A stretch of 64,000 nt of DNA. Origin: Peronospora farinosa (Eukaryota > Oomycota > Peronosporomycetes > Peronosporales > Peronosporaceae). Both the position numbers and the translations under genes were made by a program. Below, piece by piece: positions 12,000-23,918 of the stretch. The DNA lies in NCBI GenBank assembly GCA_947646735.1, contig CANTFK010000992.1, forward strand, positions 372,001-436,000, written 5' to 3'. Under the pieces are notes generated by a model. That model was given only the letters and a program-made list of their open reading frames with translations. It was not told where the DNA came from and searched no databases. Position 1 is the first letter of the stretch. Every line of letters begins with the position of its first letter.

Positions 12000-12760
12000 C
12001 ACTGAGGCAAATCTTCCATCTCACCATAATGTGGATGAAGATCCATCTCTCATTGTAGACAAAAATTAGAGCACGTCATTGCCATCACCCCAAAGTGGCG
12101 ATGAGCAAAGCGCGTTGATGGGACATATGTCCCAATCATTTGAGGCACTCGTCCTTGAGGAAGCTTCTATGCTTCCTGCAAGCAAAGGTAACGCCTCGTC
12201 GTCTGCGCCTACGAGCGCAGCGACTAAGACTGAGCGCGCTACTTCCAAAGAAGTAGTCGCAACTCAATCTAGTGTGACTCCTCAGGCTGATGTCTTGACA
12301 ATCCATAATGGAGAGTCAGACTCAGGTGGGTGTGAGCTTAAAGCTCCACCAAGTACACCTTTGGCCTCACTAGCCCGCCGTCGCGAGGGCGGCTACGTGA
12401 GTGGTGGCTTGCCACCAATGCCACCTCCATCTGAGTGGATAAACTCGGATGGGACTTGTGCAGCGCTTTTTGCAGCGTGCCACTATTGATTCTCTAAATT
12501 TTATAGCGTCTTTCCTTTGTGGAAAAAGCAGGGCAAAGCACTTGGTCGTGCTTTCCCAATTCCAGTCGTGCTGCGTTCTAACGAAACAGCCGACGAATAT
12601 GAAGCTTAACTTCGACGTCGTGTTACCTTGCATGTAGATGCAACGAAACAACGGTCGCAGCGAATCAGCTTCGCCATGAAGCGTGCGCATGAAATCTTGG
12701 GTGGTAAGCGACTCCCAATTGAATCTCGCCACGCTTCTTCTGCTAGTCCATCCGGACCTA
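12000..12760 (+). pseudogene. Antisense coding-like region 3' of gypsy copy 1
   Basis: Reads opposite to the minus-strand chromovirus, just past its chromodomain. The longest open part is 12079-12489 (Ser/Ala-rich start MPSPQSGDEQ, then RRREGGYVSGGLPPMPPPSEW). After one frameshift it continues with ERATID, FPIPVVLRSNET and TKQRSQRISFAMKRAHEILG. The same protein is encoded antisense to gypsy copy 2 at about 43930-44530, with conserved motifs RREGGYVSGG, PMPPPS, ERATI and PIPVVLR. It is broken here by frameshifts and a stop. Function unknown; it may be an accessory protein of this element family. Confidence 0.55.
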
Positions 12761-12940
12761 GCAGAAAGACGACAGCTGGTGCTGCTTCTCGTAAGCAGCC
12801 ATCAGCCCAGGCAAGTCGACGCGCAAAGCGTCCACAGGCTCCCACGAGTCAAAGCTCGTTGGGTAACCCTTCCACTGGACAAGGATTTGGAGCATTCGCT
12901 TCACAAACCGGTGGGCCAACAGCCTTCCAACAAGGAAGCG
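12758..12940 (-). pseudogene. Chromodomain of gypsy copy 1
   Basis: Reads RFLVGRLLAHRF, then ILVQWKGYPTSFDSWEP, then VDLPGLMAAY, ending in a stop at 12758-12760. The VxWKGYxxxxxSWEP pattern is the chromodomain signature. In chromoviruses this domain directs integration to modified histones. It is now separated in frame from integrase. Confidence 0.8.
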
Positions 12941-13013
12941 CGCATGCCCTTCAGACGACCCACGTAAAACACTGGGTGCGTCTATATATACGGTAGGATA
13001 GTGAGCCTATACT

Positions 13014-14113
13014 TTAGGTCTCCAACCTACTCGACCACCGTAAATGGCTCAATGAATCGGGCATTAGCTTAGTAGTACCACCAGGTAGTACAAAAATTGC
13101 ATTTTGAGGTAGGTCAGCAGTACTTAATAGCACTTTGTCCCCCACACTAAAGTGTTCATTGTTTTTGCGACCATGCTTGTCTGCATATTGTTTTTGCTTG
13201 TCTTGTGCGCTTGCGATCGCGTCACGGACTTTACGTGTGATGGCTAATCGCTCATCCACGAAGCTCTGAACTTCGCTCACGCTTTTAGCATCCAGCTCGC
13301 CTATGACGCCTCCAAGAGGTCGGTCATGGGTCGACGCTGTTAATAACACTTTAGTGTAAGCGTCAAGGAGCACAGTCACTTCTTGCCGTGCCCTTTAACC
13401 TAAAGGTGTCGTGACCACTGCTAAACTAGCAGTGTCACCAAAGCAACCTCGGCCCTTTTTGGCATTCGCACCGAGCGAAGTGAGGGGCCTCCCCCACTAA
13501 GACTCTGGCTGCGCACAAACGAGACTGGCGTCCGAGGATGACGCAGTCCGTTAATGTAAAACGGTGTTTCACCCGCACTGGCGTGAACACTGTCATTGAC
13601 AGCGAACCCCACGAATGGCAATTGCTTGCTCCATTTTTTGGGAGTCGCTATTGTACGCAACACATCCGCCACGACTCGATTGGCCCGTTCTGTTTGGCCA
13701 TCAGTTTGGGGATGATCGGCTGTTGACATGTGGAGTTTGCTTCCCAGCAGCTCAAACGCATGTCGCCAAAAACCCGACGTAAAACGCGGATCTTGGTCCG
13801 ATACTATGGACTCGGGCATCCTGTGTAGTCGATACACGTGATGCAGAAACACGAGGGCAGCCTCTTTTCCTGAGATTTTGGTGCTACATGGTTCCAAGTG
13901 CACCATCTTGCTTAGCCTGTCTACAAAGACGACGAGCCCCGTCCTGCCTTTATGGTCAGGTGGAAGGCCAAACATGAAGTCCAAACTAACCGACTTCCAA
14001 CATTCAGTTGGAATCGGCAGTGGCTTCAATGGTGCACTATTAGAAGGTGCAGGCTTTATGCGCTGACACTCTTCGCAAGAGCGAATATAGTTGGCCACCC
14101 ATGGGGCCGCCAA
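13014..14113 (-). pseudogene. Integrase of gypsy copy 1
   Basis: The zinc-binding C-x2-C half appears as SCEECQRIKP. The core has DFMFGLP (first Asp), SDQDPRF (second Asp) and the DGQTERANRV Glu, so the DD35E triad is visible. A gap with frame loss lies at about 13380-13420. The C-terminal part has the FSVGDKVLL motif before the chromodomain. Confidence 0.85.
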
Positions 14114-14281
14114 AATTCCTTTGATACTCGTAAGAATGTCTTTTCACGGCCCAGTTGCCCACTTGATGTCGCATCATGGCACTCGTGAAGTATCATCAGC
14201 TTGAGATCTGTGCCATGAGGGACGTAGATTCTCAAGGGATCGCAGGGTGACAGTTGATGCCATAACAGGCCATCACTGTAA

Positions 14282-15878
14282 CTAAAGCGATTTAGTTTCG
14301 CTTTGAGGTGCGATGGAAGGGCAAATGATACAATGTGTTCGTCCTGACTGTAACACTCCTTGATATCGGAGGTCATTGAGCTCGTCACATGGTAGGCCTT
14401 CATGGCTGCTAATGTTGATGAGCTCACCTTGTGCTTTCGCACGTGACACATTTTCCTGGTGTCTTGCCTCGAAGTTAGGTCTACGCGATGACGCGTCATC
14501 CAATACATTCGACTTACCCGGCTTATATTTAACTTTGAAATTAAATTCAGAGAAGAATATTAGCCATTTCGCCATTCTCGGCGACAGGTGCGGTGAATTT
14601 ATAGCGGTCCGCAGTGATGCGTGATCCGTATAAACCACAAAAGGTTCGTTGCCCAAAAGGTGCACCCGAAACTTTACAAGGGCATACTTAATTAGAAGTA
14701 GCTCCTTGTCATTGACAGGGTAATTCAGCGCTGCAGCTTTTAAAAGCCGAGACTGATAAGAAATGACACGGTCAACGCCATCGTCATCCTTCTGCATGAG
14801 CGCGCTGCCGATTGCAAAGTTGCTTGCATCGCAGACGACGCTAAAGGGCTTATCCGCGTCTGTCAATGCCAATCCCCGGTGCCTCTACAAGAGATTGCTT
14901 CACTGACGTGAACGCATCTTCTTGCTCCTTTAACCAAGTCCATTCTGTATCCTTTTTTAAAAGGTCAGACAATGGCTTGGTCTGCTCCGCATAATTCTTG
15001 CTGTACTTATGCAAGTAATTAGCGAGCCCAAGGAATTGGCGCAGATCCTTCACATGTCGTGGGACTGGCCATTCCTTTACAACCTTTACCTTTTCTGGGT
15101 CTGCTCGTACACCATGTGCACCTACGATGCAGCCCAGTACCGGTATCTCGGGGACCCCTACTACGCACTTTTGCAAGCTCACGTATAATTGGGCGTCACC
15201 CAGAGTCTGCAACACAGCGTCTAAATGACGCTTGTGCGACTCTACTGCGCTCAGACCGTCCTCCGCCCTACTATGCACGAATACATCGTCAAAGTAATGG
15301 GGCGCGTAGGCACGGTGCTGACGCATCACGTGAGCCACCACTCGGTTGAATGTTGCCGGAGTATTTTTCAACCCTTGTGGCATCACAAGCTACTCCCACA
15401 GCATACCGCTAGGGGTGCTTACTGTCGTTTTGGCTACATCAGTATCTCTCATGAGGACTTGATAGTAGCCATCTTTCAGATTCAACGCGGAAAAGATAGT
15501 TGACTTTCCCATGGAATTCAACAAAACATCTTTCCGCGGGATCGGCGTTTGTGCCGGAATGGTGGTCGTGTTCAGCTTATTATAAGCGTGAATCACGCGC
15601 CATCCATATGTTGCTTTACGTACACAGAAGGTCGGGCTGCAGTGAGGCGACTTGCTCTCACGTACATGTCCCGCCTTAGCTCGCTTGTCGAAGACTTCAT
15701 CGATGTAATCGACTTGTTCCTTCGGCAACGGCCATTGCCTGGTCACACAATACTTGGTGCCAGGATCCAGGCCAATCTCGTTCCTGATGCCCCTATCGGC
15801 CGGTAGGCGGCTCGGCACTTCTGCTGGAAACACATCACGATGTTTCCACAGAACATCATAAAACGGGCTGTCCTTCAA
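14282..15878 (-). pseudogene. pol: Reverse transcriptase and RNase H of gypsy copy 1
   Basis: RT fingers/palm at 15878-15390, a TAG at 15390-15392 replacing the Trp of WEWLVMPQG, then palm with YFDDVFVHS from 15386. RNase H follows, including VVCDASNFAIGSAL. The first palm motif reads SALNLKDGYYQ where the nested element has SALDLVDGYYQ, so the first catalytic Asp is Asn (codon 15482-15480). This copy could not be active even if the stop were read through. Confidence 0.88.
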
Positions 15879-16489
15879 GGCATCCCAGCCTTAAGCAGCG
15901 AACCGTTTCTTTTTGTCGGTCTCCAAGACGCTCTCATCCATTGTGGATGAAGAGCAACAGTCCACCACGTTCTCTTCTGGAACTGGTGTGACTATCTCGT
16001 GGATCTTTCCTTCCTTTAGTTCGGACAGGAACAGATCCCACGTCATCTCCGAGAGATTTACTATCTCCTCGGCAGATGCCAAGACAAGTTGGAGCACCTC
16101 AACTGAGGATGCCTCCGGCATTTTGTCTTCGACGGCCTCGAACAACTCGTTCGTAGGTCCGTCCTCTTGGACCGAGACTGATCCAAGGGTCACTCGTTTC
16201 GACGTGCCCTTGATCGTCTTAATACGTCTGGTGCTCGTTCTTCGAGTCACCGCGACCTTTGACCTGGAAGAAGGTGTCGTTGCTGTATTAGCAAACGAAC
16301 TCCTTCCAGCCGCACCAGGCTTATGGCTCTGTTCCGGTTCTTCTGGCGCTTAACTTCCTGTCATCCCACCATCAACTGCCGTAGGCTCTCGGCTCTGTGC
16401 AGGACTATTGGACGCATGACTACTTGTCATCGCCTCATTCACTACACCAGTCTCTTCGACTGGTGTAGTGAATGTGGTAAAAATATGTG

Positions 16490-17005
16490 TCACCTGGCTT
16501 TCCGCAGGGCACTTCCAGCTACACCACTCCTTTCGAGCTGGGTATATTCTGGTGCTGATTGACATACCGTCATCGCACCCTCGACTGTGTTGGACACAAA
16601 ATCAGTCACATAAGCCACTCGCAAGAGCACATCCTTTTCGGCGTTGTGCGTAGAGCTAGCGACTGTGCGTGTATGCCAGTCTATCCATGGTTGGTGTTTA
16701 GCCAACCAAGGCATGCCTAGGATGAGGTCATACGGACTCTCCATACCTAGCACTGTGAACTTCTATTTACAAGAGAAGCCGCTAAAGCTGAAGGCGAGTA
16801 CAACTTAAACTCCCTCCGATTTAACGAGCGCGCCGTTCGCTAAACGAACGATCGCCTCTTCTCGCTTGCCATACTGGCAAAGCGACTCATATTTCGCCGG
16901 TCTCTTTTTCAGAGCCGCGAGTTTTACAAAATTTTGTGATGCACCCGAATCGACGAGAAGGGTCATCACTTGGTCATAGCCTCGTACTCGAGCGCTATAG
17001 ACCAA
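16490..17005 (-). pseudogene. Retropepsin-type protease region of gypsy copy 1
   Basis: Aspartic protease motif LLVDSGASQNFV near 16960-16925, followed by a second piece with the LILGMPWLAKH motif that ends gypsy proteases (near 16720). A stop and a frame change lie between them, so the protein is broken. Confidence 0.75.
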
Positions 17006-17116
17006 AAGGGTTGAGGTCCGACCTTTTCGGAACCTCAGGGACTATGCTACCCATTTGTTCGATCACTCTGAACATAGGGGTATCTGCAGAGTCTGCAACA
17101 TTAAGGCATCCTGCCC

Positions 17117-18211
17117 CTACTGCGCTCCCACATTTCTCGACCCATCTTGAACAGGTGCTGAACTCGTGCGTCGTGCACGCTGGTTTTTCGCACCTCCCTT
17201 CGGGTTGGGAGACCTTTTGCTGGCTGCCTTAGCACCAGCAGCTACTTTGGCATAGCAGCGAGCCATCATATGGCCGCGCTTGCCACACTTGTAGCAGACC
17301 ACGTCTGTATTGCCTAACTTCATTGGAGTGGCATCAGACTTCTCGGATGACGGCCTGTAATAGGCTGTCACCGAGGCGCTGTTGTAGGATTGCTCCTCAG
17401 CTAAGGCAATATCAATTGCCTCTTCTATCGTCGCTGGCACCTTTCTAGAAAGGGCCTGACGCGATGGGCCATGCCGTAGTCAATTCACGAACGTAGGCAC
17501 CTTAATGTGTTCCGGTATTGGACCCACATTAATGGACGCATACAGCGAACGCATCTCCTGCACATACTCTTGCAAAGATCGCTTCGCCTTTCGTGCTCCA
17601 AAGAAGCGCGCCTAAAGTAATACTTCATTGTTAGGCGGCTGGTACATGGCACAAATGTTTGACTTAAAGATCGTCCATGACGGAAACGCATCGGCGCTTG
17701 CCATAAGCGCAGATCAAGCCCACTCTGACGCTTTGCCACGCAAATTTGGCATGGCATACGACACCATCCTGGTGTCGTCTCCGATGAGCTGCGCAATACC
17801 GCATTGCTCCACAGCTAATATCCAGTGGACAATCGTATGTGGGGCAGCCCCATCAAGCTTCGGAGGGTCTATCCGAATGGGCTTTGACTGATTAGACGGG
17901 GCCGAGAGCGTCTCAACAGTTCTGTTGAGCGCCTCATTTCAAGCTTGCTCACGAAAAAGCTCATCTGAGTCTTACTGATGGACTCAGCCGCTGTTTCTGT
18001 TTGCTTTGGCCAATTTTTTACGCTTTTTGAGCACCAACGCCTCGAATTGCTCCACCTGAGTAACATGTTGCTCAGGGTGACAATGCAAGAGGTTGGCCAG
18101 GGCTTGCTCACCAAGTCCCTGCACCAAATGATTTGCCACCATCCTATGATGCTGGGAGAGGTGATGAAAATCACCCCATCCACGTTTAAGGACATCCGTA
18201 TCTACATGCAC
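17117..18211 (-). pseudogene. gag: gag of gypsy copy 1
   Basis: Starts at 18211 (MHVDTDVLKRGWGDF) and is split by frameshifts. A Gln/Lys-rich helical segment follows. The C-terminal part (17440-17117) carries a zinc knuckle CYKCGKRGHMMARC and a basic Ala/Lys tail, as in nucleocapsid proteins. It would package element RNA. Not translatable as one frame. Confidence 0.75.
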
Positions 18212-18255
18212 GCTCAGAGAGAAGGGTCGTGGGAAGGATTACTAGTGCTACCAAG

Positions 18256-18840
18256 TGTAGACGGGCGCTTCGTAAAGAAGCTGCCACGTACTACGCAAGC
18301 AAACCTTCAAGAAGCGCGAGAAAGCGGTTCTATTATCTTGCCTCCGCGTGCGGTGGTGGTTGCGTTGGTCGGTCGCTTAAAGCGCCGAACCAAATTGTTG
18401 CCGGCCACTTAAAGCGATTCGCGCAACTACCAACTAAGAAGTACCTCACTTACGTCACACAGAAGCTTATCAAGCTTCTCGTGCGCAGTATTCGATGTTC
18501 AGTAGACTCAAGACTGACTTATATTTAATACATTATAACTAAATATAAATCTAACTACTGATGGGCTAATTATGCAAAGATTGGATACGCATCTCTATAG
18601 AAGCTTATCCTTACGTGCAAGTTTTAATTATATTTAAGCTCGCTGATGACGTTTGTCTGAAGCGCATGACGTCCAGTCCCAACTGGCGTCATTCTCTTAT
18701 GTGTGCATGGATATTACATTTACGAGGGTGGGTCACATTGATGTGCCACCCAAGGGAGGTCTAAGGTACATCGTACCCATTTAGACCTGCCCGCTAAGTA
18801 TTCGATACGTAACAAACCGTGTAACTTTTAGCCCGTTACA
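18256..18840 (-). repeat. 5' LTR of gypsy copy 1 (585 bp)
   Basis: On the minus strand it begins TGTAACGGGC at 18840 and ends CTACA at 18256. It is followed by CTTGGTAGCAC, the same putative primer-binding sequence that follows the 5' LTR of the nested gypsy. It is homologous over most of its length to the isolated LTR at 48327-48914. Confidence 0.75.
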
Positions 18841-20028
18841 TGAAAACTCAACATATTATCGTGAAAGTGGCGAGTTGTTTGCCTAGGGTGTGGATCAACA
18901 TATGACACTCTTGCCTATCATTATTTCGTCTACAGAGGTAAAATACATTGACGACATCCAAGTAGGCGATCCAGGAATGCCGCTGACTGATGACCACGAA
19001 AGCTGAGATACTTAATTTAGAAGAGTCGGCATTTAGTTATCTTCAAAGGAAATGATCCACCTCCTACAGCGCGAGGAACTGTATGTGATATCGATATTGG
19101 TGGAGCCAGTCCGATCGCACAGCGACAACAAGCCACCTCTTACCCAGTTGGCGCCTAAGATAAAGCGCAAAGCAGATGAGTGTATGAGAAGTACGAGGCC
19201 CCTTCCTGGACACAAGAAATACGGCCTTTCCGTTTTTCACATACGTGGCGTAGCGCACAATAGTTGCAATTGCTAAGTCCTCTCGATCAGCTTAACGTTG
19301 TAATGGCATTCCTATAGGGTGTGTTGAAAGAGACAGCGTCCTGTGCAGTTTCGGAAGCCGTCGATCTATATGACAAAATTTGATTGTTTGAAGTGGTGAA
19401 CGCGATCTACGATCTAAAGTAATCATCAATTTGTACCTTTGAAGAGTATGTACGCTCCATCAAATTACATATTTTGGCCTATGATCCGTGTCTCTGCATT
19501 AAAAATGTGGATAGAAAATGTGTGCTTTTGCTCGTGTATGTGGACGATGTCTGGTGGCCGTAAGTTTGGCTGAGCTTATTGCGCGCATCTAGAGACGCAT
19601 TTCGAGATGACCGATAGTGGCAAGAGCACGTTTACTTGGATTCATATTAATGTAATGATGTGCCAGCGACGTTTCGTGGACAATTTTGGAATGGATAAGT
19701 GGAAAAGTCTAGCAGATGTGAGCTCTAAATTCAGCGCATCAAGCAAGGTGAACGCGCCATATCGTGAAGCAGTTGGTATAATACATGTCATTATACTTAA
19801 TATATCAAACCAGAATTTATTAACTTCGCTAGGAGAGGTTGGTAGAATTCGTTCTAAAGGGTTATTAACTTTACTTGGGGAGAGGTCGGCAATGGCGTTG
19901 GGGCTCTCCGATACCCAAATCCCCAAGGTATCGGAAAGACTTGCACGAGTGAAAATCGAAACGTGATCGCTGGTTCGTGAAGCAGTTGGTACCCGGATGC
20001 ACGCGACACGCTCGGACGCAGTGGATTA
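18841..20028 (+). pseudogene. Old Ty1/copia pol remnant
   Basis: Many stops. The clearest piece is at about 19438-19560: FEEYVRSIKLHILAYDP, then LLLVYVDDV, which holds the YVDD active site of copia reverse transcriptase. Around 19640-19780 are the RFVDNFGM and APYREAVG motifs that lead into RNase H. The piece at 19090-19270 resembles the hinge between integrase and RT. It is cut at the left by the gypsy LTR and at the right by the copia A LTR. Confidence 0.7.
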
Positions 20029-20402
20029 TGTTAAAAACCATCGGGTACCTCAAGTTTCAAGATATAAGAGCTATATCGTAGGACGGTGTCACCTGCCTGA
20101 TCGGCTGTCTGACAGCTTGACATGTGGGGCCACGAGGAGAGGATCGTGCAGATGGGGCAGAGAGATACAGGGCAACAGCTTGATAAATGGGACGACCAAG
20201 CAACAGCTTGACAGTTGGGCATGGGCGATACGGCTGTAATGTGGTACGAGATGGGCAGGTAAGATCAGTACCATCTAACAAGTACATGGTCAAGTTGCTG
20301 GAGTGCATGTTGTAGTATTACCAACGAAAGTAGTTAATGCTAAATATATTTTACTTCTACTTCTACCTACTTCTGCGGAAGTGCATCGTTCCTTTTCCTA
20401 CA
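20029..20402 (+). repeat. 5' LTR of copia A
   Basis: Begins TGTTAAAAACCATCGGG and ends CCTACA. It is 27 bp longer than its 3' partner because an extra segment with a second GCAACAGCTTGA copy sits near 20170-20215. Followed at 20403 by CGTTATGATCCC, a two-mismatch version of the copia B primer-binding site. Confidence 0.85.
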
Positions 20403-20406
20403 CGTT

Positions 20407-22890
20407 ATGATCCCAATCAAGCGCGATGCCGGGGCAGCTGCTCAAGCTGGACCCGTCGTGGTAGCCGACGGTCCTAACAAGACTGCTGACTACCATTTGG
20501 AAGAAAAGTCGGCAGCGCCCGTGGCGGCGATGGACCAGGTATCTGGCTATGCTCGAGGACCTATCCGAACGAATAAATCGGATGGAGGATTCCCAGAAGG
20601 AGAAAGCAGGCAAGGACCAAAAGGGGTCACCGGAATCAATTTTTGGTTCGACCCTGGGAATGGAAGCGGGATGACTCTTCAGGCTTTGAAATGTATCCCC
20701 TCTTCCCAAAAAGTCCCCGAACGTGTCGCCAGCGACGAACTTCGGGGCAAGACGTCACAATCAAGTGAATATAGATGGGCTACCGGAGGATCATGTTAAA
20801 GCGGACTTCAACATGGGTCCGGGACCTGGACAGGCAGGAGATTCCTGTGGTCTACTATCCCTGTGCGGGTATGTCGAACAGGATGTTTTTCATCCTGGAC
20901 CGCAGGTTGCGGGCATGCCGGACGCACAGCATCGAAAGCTCGCGATGCAACCCTTTGATGGCAAGGATCTTTACCATGGTCTTGGTAGTGGGTTCCTTGA
21001 ATAGGGCAAGGAATTTGATTGCCAAGTGGGTTTCGCGGAGCGTGCGTGCGGGTTTGCGTGGCCGGAGAATGTCAAGGTTGATGTCCTGGGCCAACACCTG
21101 GCCGGCAAGGCGCAGACGTATTACCGTCGGCAGGTGAAAACTTGGTGGTCTGAAAGCCAAACCTTGGAGCATTCCATGCAAAGGTTGCTTCAGACCTTCA
21201 ACACCAATATCTCACCTGCCCAGAGCATGAAGCTATTTACGGCGTCGAAGGCAACGCACAGAAATTGGACGGATCAACTTTTTGTACCTCACGGCCGTGG
21301 GTGATGAGTGCGGAGGTGCGGATAGTCTAGTGCTTGACAATATCGTCCACTACGCGAACCCGTATATGCGTACGACAATGTTGTCCAGGTCGGACATACA
21401 TCGCATCGATCACTTACGACAGGCTGAAGAGCTGGCAAAATTTGCACAGTCTACGAAGATCGACACCCATGCGAAAAATTTAGGGCATGATGTGGTGAAT
21501 GCTATTGTACAAAAAAGGTGCCAAAAGATATAGCCAAGGCAAAGTTCAAGGATATCTCCCCGGATGGTGACTACCGTACATGTTACTAGTGCGGAGATGT
21601 GGGGCACATCAAGTCGAGGTGCCCTAAATCGAAGAAGAAAGTCCCAAGGACAAATTTTACCTTCGCGATTGGTAAAAGTGGTGGTCTTCAAATTAACCAT
21701 TGGATTCTTGACAGTGGGTTCAGCAGACATTTAGTCAAAGTCTAAAGTCTGCTGGTCAACCCGGTGGACTGTCAAGGTGAATGCTTGACGGTAGCCACTG
21801 ATGGGAGGGTGCTGCGCGTAAACAAGCAAGGAAGTGTCGACATTATGGTTGTCACACATGGAAACGTGAACACCATACGGCTTTTCGATGCTCAGTACGC
21901 CGCAAGTCTCGAAAGAGATATCATATCATATGGTAAGCTCGAGGCCAAAGGAGGTGTACTCGAATATCGAGGAGGGGGGCGTGTGTTAACCTCTGGGGTT
22001 GGAGGTGCACCGGTTATGGATGTTGACTGTAATAAAAATGTGTTGGTTGTCACAGTGCGGGGACCCAGTAACAAAATCTTAAGTACATCACGAGAAACGA
22101 TAGTGGCTGTACTCAACTCGCCTGAACGTGAAGCCGATTCGTATGTTCAGAGTGGTACATTGATGCGCTTTCATCGCCGGTTGGGCCATCTATGTTTTGA
22201 TACCATCACTAAGATGGCCAAAGACCCAGCTTCAGCTATAAGACTTACTGACATGACACGCATGAATTGTCTAGCGTGCGCTCACTGAAAGCAATTCAAA
22301 GGAACACAGTCGAGAAAGACACGGGCAATAACTCACTCACCTATCGATGTGATAGGTGGAGTGATTTTCTCCAATTTTTTAAGGTCCAATGACCCCACGA
22401 GATCGTCTTGGCAACCGTTACCTGGTCAATATTATTGACCACCGATCGAACTATTGCCGTGTGTTTTTGGCCAAGTCGAAGGATGTTGCTGCACTTAAGT
22501 TTAAACACTTCCTTGTAAGCTTTAAGCGTGAGTTCAATTGCAGAATCCACGTGTAACGCACTGATGGAGGTAGTGAATACAAGAAATTGGATGTGTTTTG
22601 TAAGGCGAATGTCGTCTCGCGTCAAGTGAGCGAAGCCAGAAACCAAGCCAGTGATGGTAAGGCTGAACGAATGCATCAGAACATCATGAAATGGTACGAA
22701 GTATGCTGTTCGCATCGAACCTACATCTGTCTTTCTGGGGGGATGCTGCTGAATATGCGGCTTATACCTTAAACCGGAGTAGAACCAAGTCTAACCCTGG
22801 TGGTGTATCCCTAATGGAGTTTTTGACGAAGAAGGTGCGATGAACGACATCGTGGTATTCGGTTCTGCTTGTACGGTTCACGTTCATACA
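20407..22890 (+). pseudogene. gag-protease-integrase part of copia A
   Basis: gag begins at 20407 (MIPIKRDAG) inside the primer-binding site. Later pieces match copia B closely: AERACGFAWPEN, a zinc knuckle whose third position is broken by TAG (CY-stop-CGDVGHI, near 21590), the protease motif WILDSGFSRHL near 21705, GAG-pre-integrase MRFHRRLGHLCF near 22160, and integrase DDE pieces to 22890. A TAG at 21002-21004 replaces the Trp present in copia B. Confidence 0.8.
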
Positions 22891-22956
22891 AAAAAGTCAC
22901 TTGGAGAGCGCGGGATGGCGGCCATAATTATTAGCAAAAGTGACGAAACGAAGAGG

Positions 22957-22961
22957 TACAA
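22957..22961 (+). repeat. Target-site duplication, left copy (TACAA)
   Basis: The five bases before the nested gypsy TG end are TACAA, repeated at 30871-30875 after the CA end. Joining the flanks restores the copia reading KRYKVYIPKEKV, matching copia B at about 41160-41200. Confidence 0.92.
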
Positions 22962-23602
22962 TGTAACGGGGTTACATGACGGTTGTAATATCATTCCGAA
23001 AGTTTACGGTTGAAGTTTCCTTTTATTGCATATAATGCATTTTGATACTTCTCTTTAGAGAGGTATTAAGTATAAGCGTTTAAGATACGGTATTTGGTAA
23101 TACCGTATCTTATCGATTTGGATTCGATAATCGATGACGCTGTGCTAAGTACATCATACACAGATGTTTAGACGATACGTCGTCCAATAGCAAAGTCTGC
23201 ATATAATAATTACTATTATAGTAATTATTCTAGTGTAGTGTACTTAGAGTAGGACTATTCATAAAATCTTAAAAGCATTAATAAAATGAGTTCTCATTTT
23301 GAGTTTAAGATCGCAAGTCGTTCTGACTTGTTCTCTTGTTCACTTGTGCACGTCGTGCGTTGGTTCTCTGAACCTTCTTGCTTGTTCTTGAACTCTGTGC
23401 GTTGGTTCTATGAACCTTAGCTTATTGCTTGACTGACTAAAAGTCTCTTTCCTCGTTCCTTAGAACAGGGTGACTTTAAGTCGTTTAATTAGTTCCTTAG
23501 ACCTAAGTGGCTTTTAGCCTTAACTCTATCTAGTTCTCTAGAAATAAGAGGCTTCCAGCCTAAAGTCTTCCTCTGGATAAAGAGCTCTGCAGCTCCGCTA
23601 CC
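22962..23602 (+). repeat. 5' LTR of nested gypsy (641 bp)
   Basis: Starts TGTAACGGGGTTACATGACG. It aligns with 30232-30870. The last base differs (CC instead of CA), so the exact end is set by comparison with the 3' LTR. Just inside are a palindromic GGTATTTGGTAATACC-like segment and a GAATTC-free AT-rich core near 23200. Confidence 0.9.
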
Positions 23603-23918
23603 CTTGGTAGCACTTTTGGTCAATCCTACACCTAAGTTTTTAAGACGGACCCTCTGCGAGAATGGAGAATTAAAATCACCTCTCTGAGGCGCAACGACTC
23701 GCGCTAGATAAATTATCTGCGTTCGTCGGGCCCGATCAAATCGAGGCCCTTTTGGCCGAAGGCCCGGAGGTCCTCAATGCTCGCCTTGAGGCCTTTATGC
23801 GTTATGAAGCAACGCTACTCGGGTTGGTCCATGACCAGGCAGCGTCAGCTGCACCTATACAGTACATTCCGGTACCTGTGCCCGATGCAGAGCCAAAGTC
23901 TCGCCCACTCGTTTAAAC

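Larger units (their letters stand above)
12758..18840 (-). mobile_element. Ty3/gypsy chromovirus copy 1 (degenerate, 3' LTR not found)
   Basis: Order on the minus strand: 5' LTR 18840-18256, gag, protease, reverse transcriptase, RNase H, integrase, chromodomain, then the antisense region to about 12000. RT-RNase H-integrase-chromodomain order is diagnostic of chromoviruses. Frameshifts and stops occur in gag, protease and pol. Between integrase and chromodomain about 400 nt present in copy 2 are missing. No partner for the 5' LTR was found between 11757 and 12760, so the 3' end appears lost. It abuts an older copia remnant at 18841. Confidence 0.85.
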
